From: Lachnospiraceae bacterium | Lineage (GTDB): Bacteria > Bacillota > Clostridia > Lachnospirales > Lachnospiraceae | Assembly (NCBI GenBank): GCA_910575475.1 | Contig: CAJTGD010000039.1 | Location: 1 to 53,239, forward strand | Length of the DNA stretch: 53,239 bases | Direction: 5' to 3' | Shown here: in pieces, positions 7,803 to 15,685 of the stretch | Numbering within the stretch: the stretch's first letter is position 1 | How the letters are laid out: each line of letters begins with the position of its first letter | Made by a program: the position numbers and the translations under genes | The notes under the pieces: generated by a model | Told to the model about the DNA's origin: nothing | The model's database searches: none | Seen by the model: the letters and a program-made list of their open reading frames with translations, nothing else

Positions 7803-10800
7803 TTATTCTGCGGAAACTGCCTTCTTCTTTTTCAGATACCGCAGGATTACAATCGCTTCTGCTGCCAGGATCACCAGCGCCGTGATCACATCCACTGTCA
7901 GGAAGATCTTTGTCATGTTGGTCATCACGCCTGCCGGGTCTTTATCTACCGTATAGTATCCGCTGTTTCCGATCGTATACAGGATATTCTTACATGCCTG
8001 CCGCATGGCTTTGACCGCAGTCGCGCTATGGTCCTCCAGAAGATTGGATTCCGCGCTTCCGAAGCCCAGCATCAGATCATTTCCATTGCGGATGCTGTGG
8101 TCAGTGATCATGTAGCCGTAAGAGCCGTCATAATCCGTCTCTACCATACCGACGAATCCCCACTCGTCCCGAAGCACATTGTTCAGCAAATTGCTGTTCG
8201 CGCAGCTTGGCACCGTGCCGATCCAGTTGAAGGAGGACATCACCGCCTGGGAGGTTCCTTCAAATCCCTTGACCGTGATCTCGAATGGTTTCAGATAGAT
8301 TTCCCGGATGGCCTGCTCAGAGGAAAATGTCATGAGCATGGAGGTCCGGTTGATCTCCTGGTCATTCAGCGCAAAATGCTTGATGTATGCATATACGCCG
8401 TGTTCTGCCGCGCCGTTGACCTGATTTGCCGCGATCCGGCCTGCCAGTACGCCGTCCTCAGAGTAATACTCGAAGTTCCGTCCTGCAAATGCGGAGCGGT
8501 GGGTGTTCATAGCCGGGCCGTACCATCCGTAGTTATTGGCTTCTTTGTATTCCTGTCCCATACACTGTCCCAGTTCATAGGCCAGGCTCTGGTTCCAGGT
8601 CTGTGCCATCAATACTTCGGACGGATATGCCGTTCCATATGCCCCGGTCACAAAATTGCTTAAGCCTGCCGGACCGTCGCAGTCGGAGGTGGCGATCTTG
8701 CCCACGGATTTCACTTCCGTCGTCTGCCAGCCGCCGATGTTGATCAGCTTCACCATATCGTCGAAGCTCAGCTGATCCAGCAGTTCCTCCCACTTGGGGT
8801 CATTATAATCCAGACCGGTGAGCTGGTAAAGCGTCAGTCCGTTATCTGCTTCCATGGTGGGCATTTCATCCCCATCGTCATTATATTTCGTGCCATCGTA
8901 GGTGCCTACGGCGCTCTCGATCACCTTTTCCCGTACTTCATCGGACATCACATACTGTTCCTCTGCCGGAGCCGCACATGCCTCTTCATAATTTGCAAAT
9001 CCATCTTTCCTGGACAGCTGCTCGAAATCGCCCCGGGCATACTCCTGAAACTGGTTCACAGCCGTTACCATATCACTCTCCCGGCCGTCCTTGCTGTAGT
9101 CGATGTCCTTTTCCACCTGAAAGGTTTCCTCATCCGCCACCGTATGGGAATCGGAGCGGACAGATATTGTATACTCGCCTGCCTCCAGGATATAACCGCC
9201 GTCCTGGAGCTTGATACCTTCCGAATCATAGGACGCCATGTCTTCCTTCGCGATCTCAAAGGAAACCTTTGCGGAAGCCCCGGGCTTTAGTTCCTCTGTC
9301 TTTTCAAACTGGATCAGGTTCACGGAAGCCTTTTCAATTCCTCCGTTTTCATAAGGCGGTGTGAAATAGATCTCCACCACATCCCGTCCTGCAACGTCGC
9401 CGGTATTGGTCACTTCCACGTCAAAGGAAATGGTATCGCCGTTGTCTTTAAAGTTTTGAATTTCCTTCTCAAATGTGGTATAGCTCAATCCGTAGCCAAA
9501 GGGATACTGCACATAATCTTCATATTTCAGCAGTCCTTCTTCCGCCGCTGTCTCGTAGAATTTATAGCCCACATAAATGCCTTCTACATAGTTTACAAAG
9601 GAAAGATTTCCCATGGAGGACGGGTCCGCCGCCACTCCCTGGTCGTTCAGATCCTTCACATTATTGTAAGAATGATTTCCAATATTGTTGTAATAGGGTG
9701 TCGCCGTCAGATCTCTGACGTAGGTATCTACCGTCTTTCCGGATGGATTTACGGTTCCGTTGATGATCTCGCCCAGAGCCGCGAAGCCGGAGGCTCCCGT
9801 ACCCGGCGCCAGGATCACCGCGCCGATCTGTTCATATTCATCCACCCAGCTCAGCTCCATCGTGTTATTCGCGTTCACCACTACAATCACATTGTCAAAT
9901 TCGGAGCAGACCTTTTCCACCAGATCTTCCTCTGTCCGGGAAAGCTCCAGATAGGATTCCCCTTCTTCGAAATCATCATAGGAGCCGTTATTGGTATAAG
10001 CACATCTTGTAAAATCAAAGTTATCCGGCGCGCTGGACACCACATTTGCCAGATCATATGTACCGTGGATCACCCCGTACATGTCTGTCGGCAGGTCCGC
10101 GTTTTCCCCTCCGGAGCGGCCGATCACGATGACTGCCGTGTCGGAGAAATCCTTTGCCTCGCTCATGATGGAGTCTGTGTAGGCATCTGCGGTCGGCTCC
10201 GGAAGAGTCCAGTCCTGAAAGTGCATACTCATCTCCGGACGTTCTGCCCGGTACTCCGTATACAGGTCGGTCAGAGTCTGGTTCGTCTCGTAACCTGCGT
10301 CCTGCAGCGACTGCAGGATTCCCACCGCTGAGGAGGAATCCGAAGATCCGGAACCGATCCCGCCCAGGATCGGATTGGTAGAATCCCATCCGAATACATT
10401 CAGCTTCTTCACGTCAGATGCCAGCGGAAGCATCCCCTCGTTTTTTGCAAGGATCAGTCCCTCTTCTCCCAGCTTCTTCACCATCTCCCTGCTCTGCGCC
10501 ACGGTTTCGTCAGACAGGTCTACCTTCGACGCGTTCAGAAAACCGGACACGTTGCTGTACATTGGGCCGTAGCAGATCATATTGACCATCACCGCGATGA
10601 TCGCGACAAACGCCAGCACCGCCTGCCAGCGGACCACATACCGGAATCCTTTCTTTGCCTTTTGGGCCAGCACCAACGCAATGACCAGCGCCGCCAATAG
10701 CGCCAGTGTAAAATACACGTAACCGCTAAGCTGTGTCAGATATGCCTGAAAATCTGCTTCACTGACGCCGTAGTTCACAAATACAGGTCCCAGTACTTTT

Positions 10801-10817
10801 GCCAAAAAATCAATCAT
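7803..10817 (-). CDS. Membrane-anchored GH3-like glycosidase with swapped domain order
   Basis: The 1004-residue protein has two N-terminal membrane helices (about 33-51 and 64-83) and one C-terminal helix (about 971-995) followed by a basic tail. Between them the GH3 modules are in reversed order: the C-terminal sandwich-like domain first (about 105-400), then the Fn3-like domain (about 450-560), then the catalytic barrel (about 690-960) with KHF and a nucleophile-like Asp in GMVETDYD (about D895). Reversed GH3 order is known in some rumen enzymes (Ruminococcus albus, Butyrivibrio). The usual SDW is TDY here. The helices suggest an extracellular enzyme held to the membrane at both ends. AAGGAGG precedes ATG 10817. 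First gene of the GH3-GH3-GtrA unit. Confidence 0.85.
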   Translation of the reverse strand: MIDFLAKVLGPVFVNYGVSEADFQAYLTQLSGYVYFTLALLAALVIALVLAQKAKKGFRYVVRWQAVLAFVAIIAVMVNMICYGPMYSNVSGFLNASKVDLSDETVAQSREMVKKLGEEGLILAKNEGMLPLASDVKKLNVFGWDSTNPILGGIGSGSSDSSSAVGILQSLQDAGYETNQTLTDLYTEYRAERPEMSMHFQDWTLPEPTADAYTDSIMSEAKDFSDTAVIVIGRSGGENADLPTDMYGVIHGTYDLANVVSSAPDNFDFTRCAYTNNGSYDDFEEGESYLELSRTEEDLVEKVCSEFDNVIVVVNANNTMELSWVDEYEQIGAVILAPGTGASGFAALGEIINGTVNPSGKTVDTYVRDLTATPYYNNIGNHSYNNVKDLNDQGVAADPSSMGNLSFVNYVEGIYVGYKFYETAAEEGLLKYEDYVQYPFGYGLSYTTFEKEIQNFKDNGDTISFDVEVTNTGDVAGRDVVEIYFTPPYENGGIEKASVNLIQFEKTEELKPGASAKVSFEIAKEDMASYDSEGIKLQDGGYILEAGEYTISVRSDSHTVADEETFQVEKDIDYSKDGRESDMVTAVNQFQEYARGDFEQLSRKDGFANYEEACAAPAEEQYVMSDEVREKVIESAVGTYDGTKYNDDGDEMPTMEADNGLTLYQLTGLDYNDPKWEELLDQLSFDDMVKLINIGGWQTTEVKSVGKIATSDCDGPAGLSNFVTGAYGTAYPSEVLMAQTWNQSLAYELGQCMGQEYKEANNYGWYGPAMNTHRSAFAGRNFEYYSEDGVLAGRIAANQVNGAAEHGVYAYIKHFALNDQEINRTSMLMTFSSEQAIREIYLKPFEITVKGFEGTSQAVMSSFNWIGTVPSCANSNLLNNVLRDEWGFVGMVETDYDGSYGYMITDHSIRNGNDLMLGFGSAESNLLEDHSATAVKAMRQACKNILYTIGNSGYYTVDKDPAGVMTNMTKIFLTVDVITALVILAAEAIVILRYLKKKKAVSAE

Positions 10818-10842
10818 TTCCCTTTTCTCCTCCTTTTAGTCG

Positions 10843-10899
10843 CCTCCCTGTTCCGGATCTCACCGCGCCTGATTTTGTGAGCCGTACAGGGAGGTTTTT
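10843..10899. promoter_or_regulatory. Nested leader hairpin directly upstream of the GH3 ribosome binding site
   Basis: A perfect 9-base outer stem (CCTCCCTGT 10843-10851, ACAGGGAGG 10886-10894) encloses an inner stem (CTCAC 10859-10863, GTGAG 10877-10881). On the plus strand five T residues follow, so it reads as an intrinsic terminator facing away from the gene; on the minus strand it is a 5' leader hairpin ending a few bases before AAGGAGG. Confidence 0.5.
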
Positions 10900-10941
10900 C
10901 TGTTCTGGAAGGAATCTTAGCATACTTTTTCCGGTTGTGCA

Positions 10942-10978
10942 GATTTTTGCATAAACTGCTTGATTTCTGCATAAATTG
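10942..10978 (-). promoter_or_regulatory. Tandem 17-base activator-type direct repeat
   Basis: GATTTTTGCATAAACTG (10942-10958) and GATTTCTGCATAAATTG (10962-10978) match at 15 of 17 positions and repeat with a period of exactly 20 bases, about two helical turns. This is the geometry of AraC-family sites. They lie about 125 bases upstream of the membrane GH3 gene, and a TATGCT-like -10 follows near 10917. No AraC regulator is in this window. Confidence 0.45.
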
Positions 10979-11125
10979 TGTTCGCTTTGTGTAATCCGCA
11001 CAATTTTAACATTTTATTTTTGTCTGATTTGCACAATAAAATATTCATCCTACCGGGCGGGCTTCTCTGCGGCTATAATTCTTTTTTCTAGTACATGTAT
11101 GGTAATGTAAAGTTACTATTCACGG

Positions 11126-11258
11126 TGCCTTGCACCCTGCTGCAAGGCATCCGGCCAGTAAAATAGCAGTTGCGTGCATCCAGCCCTTCGCCGTCAGGCG
11201 ACTTTTCAATGGGCTGGATGCGTTACAGTTCGCGGCCGGTTGGGCCGTGAACTGTAAC
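11126..11258. repeat. Three consecutive strong hairpins (structured repeat, family member 2)
   Basis: Hairpin A: TGCCTTGCA/TGCAAGGCA (11126-11149), followed by the core GGCATCCGGCCAGTAAA (11146-11162). Hairpin B: GCATCCAGCCC/GGGCTGGATGC (11176-11221), with an inner 5-base stem. Hairpin C: a 16-base stem (11222-11237 with 11243-11258, one G-T pair). No coding potential. Parts recur at 7684-7780, 37943-38031 and 53097-53113. The rest of the interval 10900-11361 shows no gene. Confidence 0.6.
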
Positions 11259-11361
11259 AATGTAAATCAGATCACTACAAATCTTTCATCGACAAAATAC
11301 AAGAAATATGTTATGCTTATAACTGTATAAAAAATGAAAAACAATGAAGGGCGGTGAGCCT

Positions 11362-11586
11362 GTGGCTAAAAAGAGCAAATATCAGTTTGATAGTAAGATT
11401 CATATATATCGAGCCACAAAAAGAATGACACAACAAGAGCTTGCCGATTTGGTGGGTGTATCAAGGCAGACAATTATGCAGCTTGAACGAAATCGTTATA
11501 ATCCCTCTATGCTGCTTGCATACAGTATAGCAAAAGTGTTTGGAGTTACGGTTGAAGATTTATTTGACTTTAGGGAGGAATGTTAA
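11362..11586 (+). CDS. XRE family helix-turn-helix regulator
   Basis: The 74-residue protein is a bare XRE-type HTH (MTQQELADLVGVSRQTIMQLE, then NPSMLLAYSIAKVFGVTVEDLF), similar to short regulators found next to small membrane proteins. The GTG at 11362 follows AAGGGCGGTGAG; an ATG at 11344 would overlap that site, so the GTG start is favoured. The stop codon is directly followed by the ATG of the next gene, so the two are co-translated. It probably controls its own operon. Confidence 0.85.
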   Translation: MAKKSKYQFDSKIHIYRATKRMTQQELADLVGVSRQTIMQLERNRYNPSMLLAYSIAKVFGVTVEDLFDFREEC

Positions 11587-11904
11587 ATGATTGAATGGTT
11601 GACTCGTTTATTTGACAACAGAACCTTTATGCAGATAAACGCAGTTTTTGGTTTCCTGTTTTTAGGTTATTTCCTATTCTTCTATTTTTCGAAAGAGGGA
11701 AGAGATGAAAGAGGACGAGGGCTGGTCGCTACGGCTTCGCTGATTTCTTATGTCGTGTTGTTTTTCCTCTTGAATATTTTCGCATTTTTAATGCCGTGGG
11801 CTATGGATAACATCGTTCGGTTAGCAAATGGGATACAGACAGTTTATACCCTGTTTCTTTTAACGACTGATATTGCATTGCTGATTTTAAAGAAAATCAG
11901 ATAA
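11587..11904 (+). CDS. Small three-helix membrane protein of unknown function
   Basis: The 105-residue protein has three predicted membrane helices (about 16-33, 47-70, 82-100) and a charged loop EGRDERGRG after the first. GGAGG lies inside the end of the XRE gene, eight bases before the ATG, and the genes abut. Such XRE plus membrane protein pairs are common in Firmicutes, but I recognise no function. Following bases to 12030 hold no gene. Confidence 0.7.
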   Translation: MIEWLTRLFDNRTFMQINAVFGFLFLGYFLFFYFSKEGRDERGRGLVATASLISYVVLFFLLNIFAFLMPWAMDNIVRLANGIQTVYTLFLLTTDIALLILKKIR

Positions 11905-12030
11905 CGTATACTTCACATCATCTTACGCCATGCTCTTGATCCCCTGAATGAGGATGGTATTTTCTTTCCTTTCATGTATAAAATACCCAACATTTATATA
12001 AAAATAATTTATATTATATACATAAGTGGC

Positions 12031-12504
12031 TTACTTTTTCAGCTTCCCATAATCGGCGTAAAGGGCTTCTTTCTGCGCTTGGAGGGCTTCATACTCCGAT
12101 TGCAGCGCGGCGAGGTTCGGGAGCTTCGCAATACCCGCCGCTTTCAACGACCTTGCGGCGGCTTCATGTAGGATAATCGCCTGTTCCTGTCCGGCGCGGT
12201 ATTTCTCCCTGTTCCTTGCCTTGCGGTATGCGTCATAGACGGGCTTTGTCTTTTGGTAGGTGGAAACATTCTTAATAAGCACCGCCATTTCCGCAAGCCG
12301 CTTTTCGGCGTTCTTCAATGCGTCTGCCTCCTGTCCGCTTTCCGCTGCCATTTCCTCAATCCGGCTGACTAAATCCGCGTACTGTTCAATCTTGTTTTCG
12401 GTGAGAAAGTTCATAGTCTTTGCCGCCTGTTTCAGATTATGGATTTTCGCCCACTGTTCATAGCCCCGGCTCTGCGTGTTATTTTGCGTTTTATTTGAGG
12501 TCAT
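12031..12504 (-). pseudogene. Relaxase (mobilisation nuclease) C-terminal fragment
   Basis: The 157 residues (YEQWAKIHNLKQAAKTMNFL...) match the charged, helical C-terminal part of conjugative-element relaxases of Firmicutes. The N-terminal nuclease with its histidine triad and catalytic Tyr is absent, and the reading frame stops at ALYADYGKLKK where intact homologues continue with a short tail. A tail of just that type lies at 15476-15585 on the same strand. No good ribosome binding site precedes it. It is debris of a mobilisable element. Confidence 0.7.
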
Positions 12505-12545
12505 TTTGAGTCAAATTAGTCGAATTATATAATCCCTTTTTTATG

Positions 12546-12591
12546 CCTTGCCATAGCAATCATTAGATCGCTGATTATTGCTGTGGCAAGG
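12546..12591. repeat. Hairpin at the edge of the relaxase fragment
   Basis: CCTTGCCATAGCAAT (12546-12560) pairs with ATTGCTGTGGCAAGG (12577-12591), 15 bases with one wobble. A second G/C-rich inverted run (CAGGGGTTTGGGG...ACCCCCAAGG) follows. It marks the boundary between relaxase and transposase debris. Confidence 0.5.
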
Positions 12592-12642
12592 GTTCCAGGG
12601 GTTTGGGGTGGAAGACCCCCAAGGTTTTCTTGATAAATTAAT

Positions 12643-12888
12643 TTGCTTGAAACTGGAGCAAATAGCGTGACGTTCTACAACACAGAGGTCCCACGCGGGA
12701 CAGAAACTTATAAAAGGATTTATAACCAGCGGACAGCAACGGAGCGGATCAACAGCAGAATCCTGAATGATTATGGCCTGCACCGCATGATGATCCATAC
12801 AAAAAAGCATTACTCTTTCATGACCACTATGATCGGTATCTGCATCCATCTGGATGCCCGCTATAAACAGGCACAGACTGAGGTCTGA
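12643..12888 (+). pseudogene. DDE transposase C-terminal fragment
   Basis: The frame contains RIYNQRTATERINSRILNDYGL, the end of a DDE transposase carrying the final catalytic Glu (RTATERIN), and HTKKHYSFMTTMIGICIHLDAR. Upstream catalytic domains are missing; the fragment begins after a junction near 12640. No terminal inverted repeats could be assigned. It is a non-functional insertion sequence remnant. Confidence 0.65.
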
Positions 12889-12948
12889 CTTTTATCTGCT
12901 CTTTATGCAAATGCTTTCAAACCTCCGTTTTTCGAAAGTTTAAAAACC

Positions 12949-13200
12949 ATGCCCTTCTTTATCCTGCTTATTTCCTATTCATTGTTCTGTAAATGGTTCC
13001 GTATCGCCGTACTGCCCGCAGATAAGGAGCTGTACGCCGAGCTTTACCATGCGGAGGATATGCGCCGTTGTAGTGTGTGCGGTGCGCCCTTTGCGTCCAG
13101 CTCCAACCGGGCTGTTTACTGCCCGGACTGCCGGAAGCGTATCACCCGCAGACAGACCGCCGAGCGCATGAGAAAAATGCGGGCGAATGTGACGCGATAG
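12949..13200 (+). pseudogene. Cysteine-rich VLP-type protein fragment
   Basis: From about residue 8 (ISYSLFCKWFRIAVLPADKEL) the frame matches the C-terminal half of cysteine-rich 'VLP' proteins that accompany relaxases on Firmicute mobile elements. Two CxxC pairs (CSVCGAPF, YCPDCRKRI) form a probable zinc ribbon, followed by a basic tail. The N-terminal cysteine-rich half is missing and replaced by unrelated sequence after the transposase remnant. Confidence 0.6.
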
Positions 13201-13326
13201 GGGAAAAATCAGCCTTGATTTATGCGGCTTTCCGGGCGGGAAAATGAAACGGTAAGGGATTTATACCTTTACCCCCGAAAATGCCGTTCTATTGCGTAAC
13301 GATCCAATCTCTGCACCCATAAAAAA

Positions 13327-13370
13327 CCGGGGCGCGGTGGCTATGTGATAGCTGCCGGGTCCCGATTTTC
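13327..13370 (+). terminator. Probable intrinsic terminator of the mobile-element segment
   Basis: A nested stem (GGTGGCTAT/ATAGCTGCC, 13336-13344 with 13348-13356, flanked by CGGG/CCCG) is followed by ATTTTCTTTT. It ends the plus-strand cysteine-rich fragment. Confidence 0.5.
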
Positions 13371-13406
13371 TTTTGTCCTACAAGTGTGAATTTGTAGTAT
13401 CCGTTC

Positions 13407-14030
13407 CTATTTCTCAATAACTACAAAAGCACATTCGTAAGGATGGGCGCAATACAAACTTTTTCGCTTATCAGCTAATATACTTCTCAGTATAAGTTGA
13501 AAATCTCCGCCACCTGATAAAATCATGTATTCTGCCGCAAAAAATAGTAGTAACTGATTTGTCATCACCGCAACCACTGCACCCCCACCTCCTAAAACCA
13601 ATGTAGGCATAGCAGTTCCTAACAGATATTGCCACTTTTTCAACGGTTCGAAGCAAGTGCAATATGGAGATAAAGTACTCCAAACGACTCCGAAATCAAT
13701 CGCATGAAAATGATTTTTTGCAAAAATCGCCCAAGTAATTCCATGTATCAGCTCATGCACGATAATCAGGCATAGAATAAGCAGAGGCAACGCCACAACA
13801 TATCCCCAGGAAATACCATCTAAATTAAAACCATTCACATTATTGTAGAGCCAAAATGTTAAAGCCATAAACGGAAACATGACTAAAAGAGCTAAATACT
13901 TTGCTTTTTGTGTATTGATAACCACATTCTTCATTTTATATCCTTTTTGTTGCATTTCAGAGCTTATTTTTTCAAAGCAATCTTTACGTTTTAATTCTTT
14001 TTCTGTTAATTTTCTTTTGTCCTTATCCAT
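13407..14030 (-). CDS. DUF3267 family membrane protein with HExxH motif
   Basis: The 207-residue protein has four predicted membrane helices and the zinc-metalloprotease-like motif VHELIHG (about residue 107) inside a helix, as in the DUF3267 family. Proteolytic activity is plausible but unproven for the family. ATG 14030 follows GGAGGAATTAAGT; a longer in-frame start would run into the neighbouring group II intron. The intron's 3' end lies only four bases upstream of the GGAGG, so the intron separates this gene from its original promoter. Confidence 0.82.
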   Translation of the reverse strand: MDKDKRKLTEKELKRKDCFEKISSEMQQKGYKMKNVVINTQKAKYLALLVMFPFMALTFWLYNNVNGFNLDGISWGYVVALPLLILCLIIVHELIHGITWAIFAKNHFHAIDFGVVWSTLSPYCTCFEPLKKWQYLLGTAMPTLVLGGGGAVVAVMTNQLLLFFAAEYMILSGGGDFQLILRSILADKRKSLYCAHPYECAFVVIEK

Positions 14031-14083
14031 ACTTAATTCCTCCAGTCGAGTAGACAGGCACCGCACGATGCCAGCCCCTCACA

Positions 14084-14116
14084 GATCCGTGCGTGCGGCT
14101 TTCCCGCACACGGCTC
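14084..14116 (-). ncRNA. Group II intron domain V
   Basis: On the minus strand the 33-base element starts GAGCCGTGTGCGG, has a GAAA tetraloop and closes CCGCACGCACGGATC. The catalytic AGC triad and the tetraloop are intact, so the ribozyme core may still be active. Confidence 0.85.
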
Positions 14117-14137
14117 TTCATAATAACATTTACAGTT

Positions 14138-14917
14138 TCAGAATAAGCTGATATATATCTTCGGCATTACCAGTGGATAATATTTCAGCATTTCTATGAA
14201 CCCTTCCCGTGTATAGCTCTTCCTGTTGCTCCTTCGGTTCAGAACCTTGAACAGCATTTTTCTTACCTGCTGTTTGAAGTTGCTTATCATCCTTCCGTTG
14301 AAGCTGACACCATAATACCTGTAGTGCCCTGTCAGTTTCAGATTGAGCATTCCCATCAGTTTCTTTAGTTTCTGGTCTCGATTAGCGTACAGCCAGACTT
14401 TTATGTCCTTCAGTTTCTACCGGAATTTCTTACTGCTCGTTTTCGGCATCATCCATGCGGTTCCTTTCCTTGTCTGTCCACAGTAAAATGTAAATCCCAG
14501 AAAGTCGAAGGTTTCCAGCCTTGTTGATTCTCCGCGTTTCTGCTTCGATTTTGCCAGATATCCTCCGCTTTCCAGCATCCTGCTCTTGCTTTCCTCCAGT
14601 TCCAGTCCGAACTTTTCCATTCGTTCCTTAAGAAGCTTATATTGTTTCCCATTGCTTTTCGGAATGTATACCCGGAGCGATGGCTGTGGCTTATATGACT
14701 TCCTTTTCAGCCTTTCTACAAGCCCCTCGATGTTCTGTTCCAGGTTCTCCCCGTATTCTTTCTTCGTCACTTCATCAATCCCCACTGCCTTGCTGCCATC
14801 CAGTTCCCTGTGGCATTGCATTAGCAGTTCTTTATTTATCAGATGGTACAAAGATGTGAATTCCGGTTTCGGCTCATGAGCCGATTTGTCTGCTATTCTC
14901 TCCAATTTCGTTTCCAT
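14138..14917 (-). pseudogene. ltrA: Group II intron reverse transcriptase/maturase, inactivated
   Basis: One reading frame runs through the region: the N-terminal RT segment (EFTSLYHLINKELL, SKAVGIDEVTK, RVYIPKSNGK), then directly the late RT/thumb part (LLKERMEKFGLELEESKSR), then, after an in-frame TAG at 14417-14419, the maturase X-domain piece (GHYRYYGVSFNGRMISNFK). The polymerase core, including the YADD catalytic box, is deleted in frame between SNGK and YKLLKER. The protein cannot reverse transcribe. Deletion plus nonsense codon show long decay. Confidence 0.82.
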
Positions 14918-15475
14918 CAGTACCTCCGCCCCTGAGTACGGCTGATGTGCCCTCAGAGAGACCGTTATTATGTAGCCCCCTTCCCTCCACCGGAATTACC
15001 CGGCTTCTTCGGTACTATGAAGCTATCCGACTGCCTGACATCCGTTTGGCATCCTCCGTTTCAGCGTTGTCCGCCATACTTGAAAAACAAGGGACATCAG
15101 GCTCTCCCCAGTTGACTGGATAGTCGCAATGTAAAACATGAAAAGCTCTTTGACCCCGCAGAAGCAGGCTGCATCTCACCATAGCAATGCCGCCTGTGTT
15201 GCTTTCCGCCGAAATTAGAGCGTCAGCCCTCCGAATGTCAAAATTTCGGGGCTCAATCACTTTCCCTATTTTCTCGCTGTCTACGCTTAGCAGGCAACAT
15301 TACTGCAGCCCACCCAAGACTCGCTACTGCTGGTTGGTTAGACCTTCGCAGACAGGCTTCTCACCTGCTAGACTATCCGCCCTTCGTCTGGGCGCACAAT
15401 TCCAGTTTGTCCTTTTTGTATTGATAGTTCCTATCTATATGATTTTATAATTCAAAATGCAATAGCTCCACAAAA

Positions 15476-15585
15476 TTATTCCAGTTCTGTTTGCCTTTTC
15501 CGTTCCGGCTGTCTGTCTGCCTGTAAAATGCTGTCAATGTTCTGCTTGATAATATCATACTCCCGGACTTTCACTTTACAGCGAT
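15476..15585 (-). pseudogene. Relaxase C-terminal tail fragment
   Basis: In the minus-strand frame ending at TAA 15476-15478 I read VKVREYDIIKQNIDSILQ followed by a basic end QPERKRQTELE. This is the usual last 30 residues of the same relaxase family whose body lies at 12031-12504. It has no start codon of its own and lies just upstream of the intron's 5' exon. Either the relaxase was split by rearrangement or two relaxases left remains. Confidence 0.5.
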
Positions 15586-15587
15586 AT

Positions 15588-15621
15588 AGGAGGATATATC
15601 ATAATGAACACTGGTGCTTAA
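15588..15621 (+). other. AGGAGG site followed by a five-codon open frame
   Basis: AGGAGG (15588-15593) is spaced ten bases from ATG 15604, which opens the micro-frame MNTGA and stops at 15621, four bases before a terminator. It may be the end of a mobile-element leader or a decayed gene start. Confidence 0.25.
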
Positions 15622-15624
15622 AGA

Positions 15625-15654
15625 GGGCGGCGGCATTTTTGCTGCCGCCCTTTT
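15625..15654 (+). terminator. Intrinsic terminator
   Basis: An 11-base GC-rich stem (GGGCGGCGGCA with TGCTGCCGCCC, one G-T pair) is followed by TTTT. It closes the mobile-island segment on the plus strand. Confidence 0.75.
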
Positions 15655-15685
15655 GATTCCCCACCGGCAAGGACAGGCGAAGCTG

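Larger units (their letters stand above)
14045..15397 (-). mobile_element. Degenerate group II intron inserted in the 5' leader of the DUF3267 gene
   Basis: The 5' end has the consensus GTGCGCCCAGA (15397 downward) and the 3' end reads CTACTCGAC (AY terminus at 14045). Domain V is at 14084-14116. Total length is about 1.35 kb, shorter than the usual 1.9-2.5 kb, because the encoded protein has lost its core. Ribozyme domain I sequence fills about 14930-15390. Flanking exons join as ...AACTGGAATT and TGGAGGAATTAAG, so removal would restore a leader with an intact ribosome binding site. Confidence 0.8.

Noticed and set aside
12546..12591. attachment site or IS terminal repeat
   Set aside because: The palindrome has no partner copy at the other end of the island and no target duplication was found.
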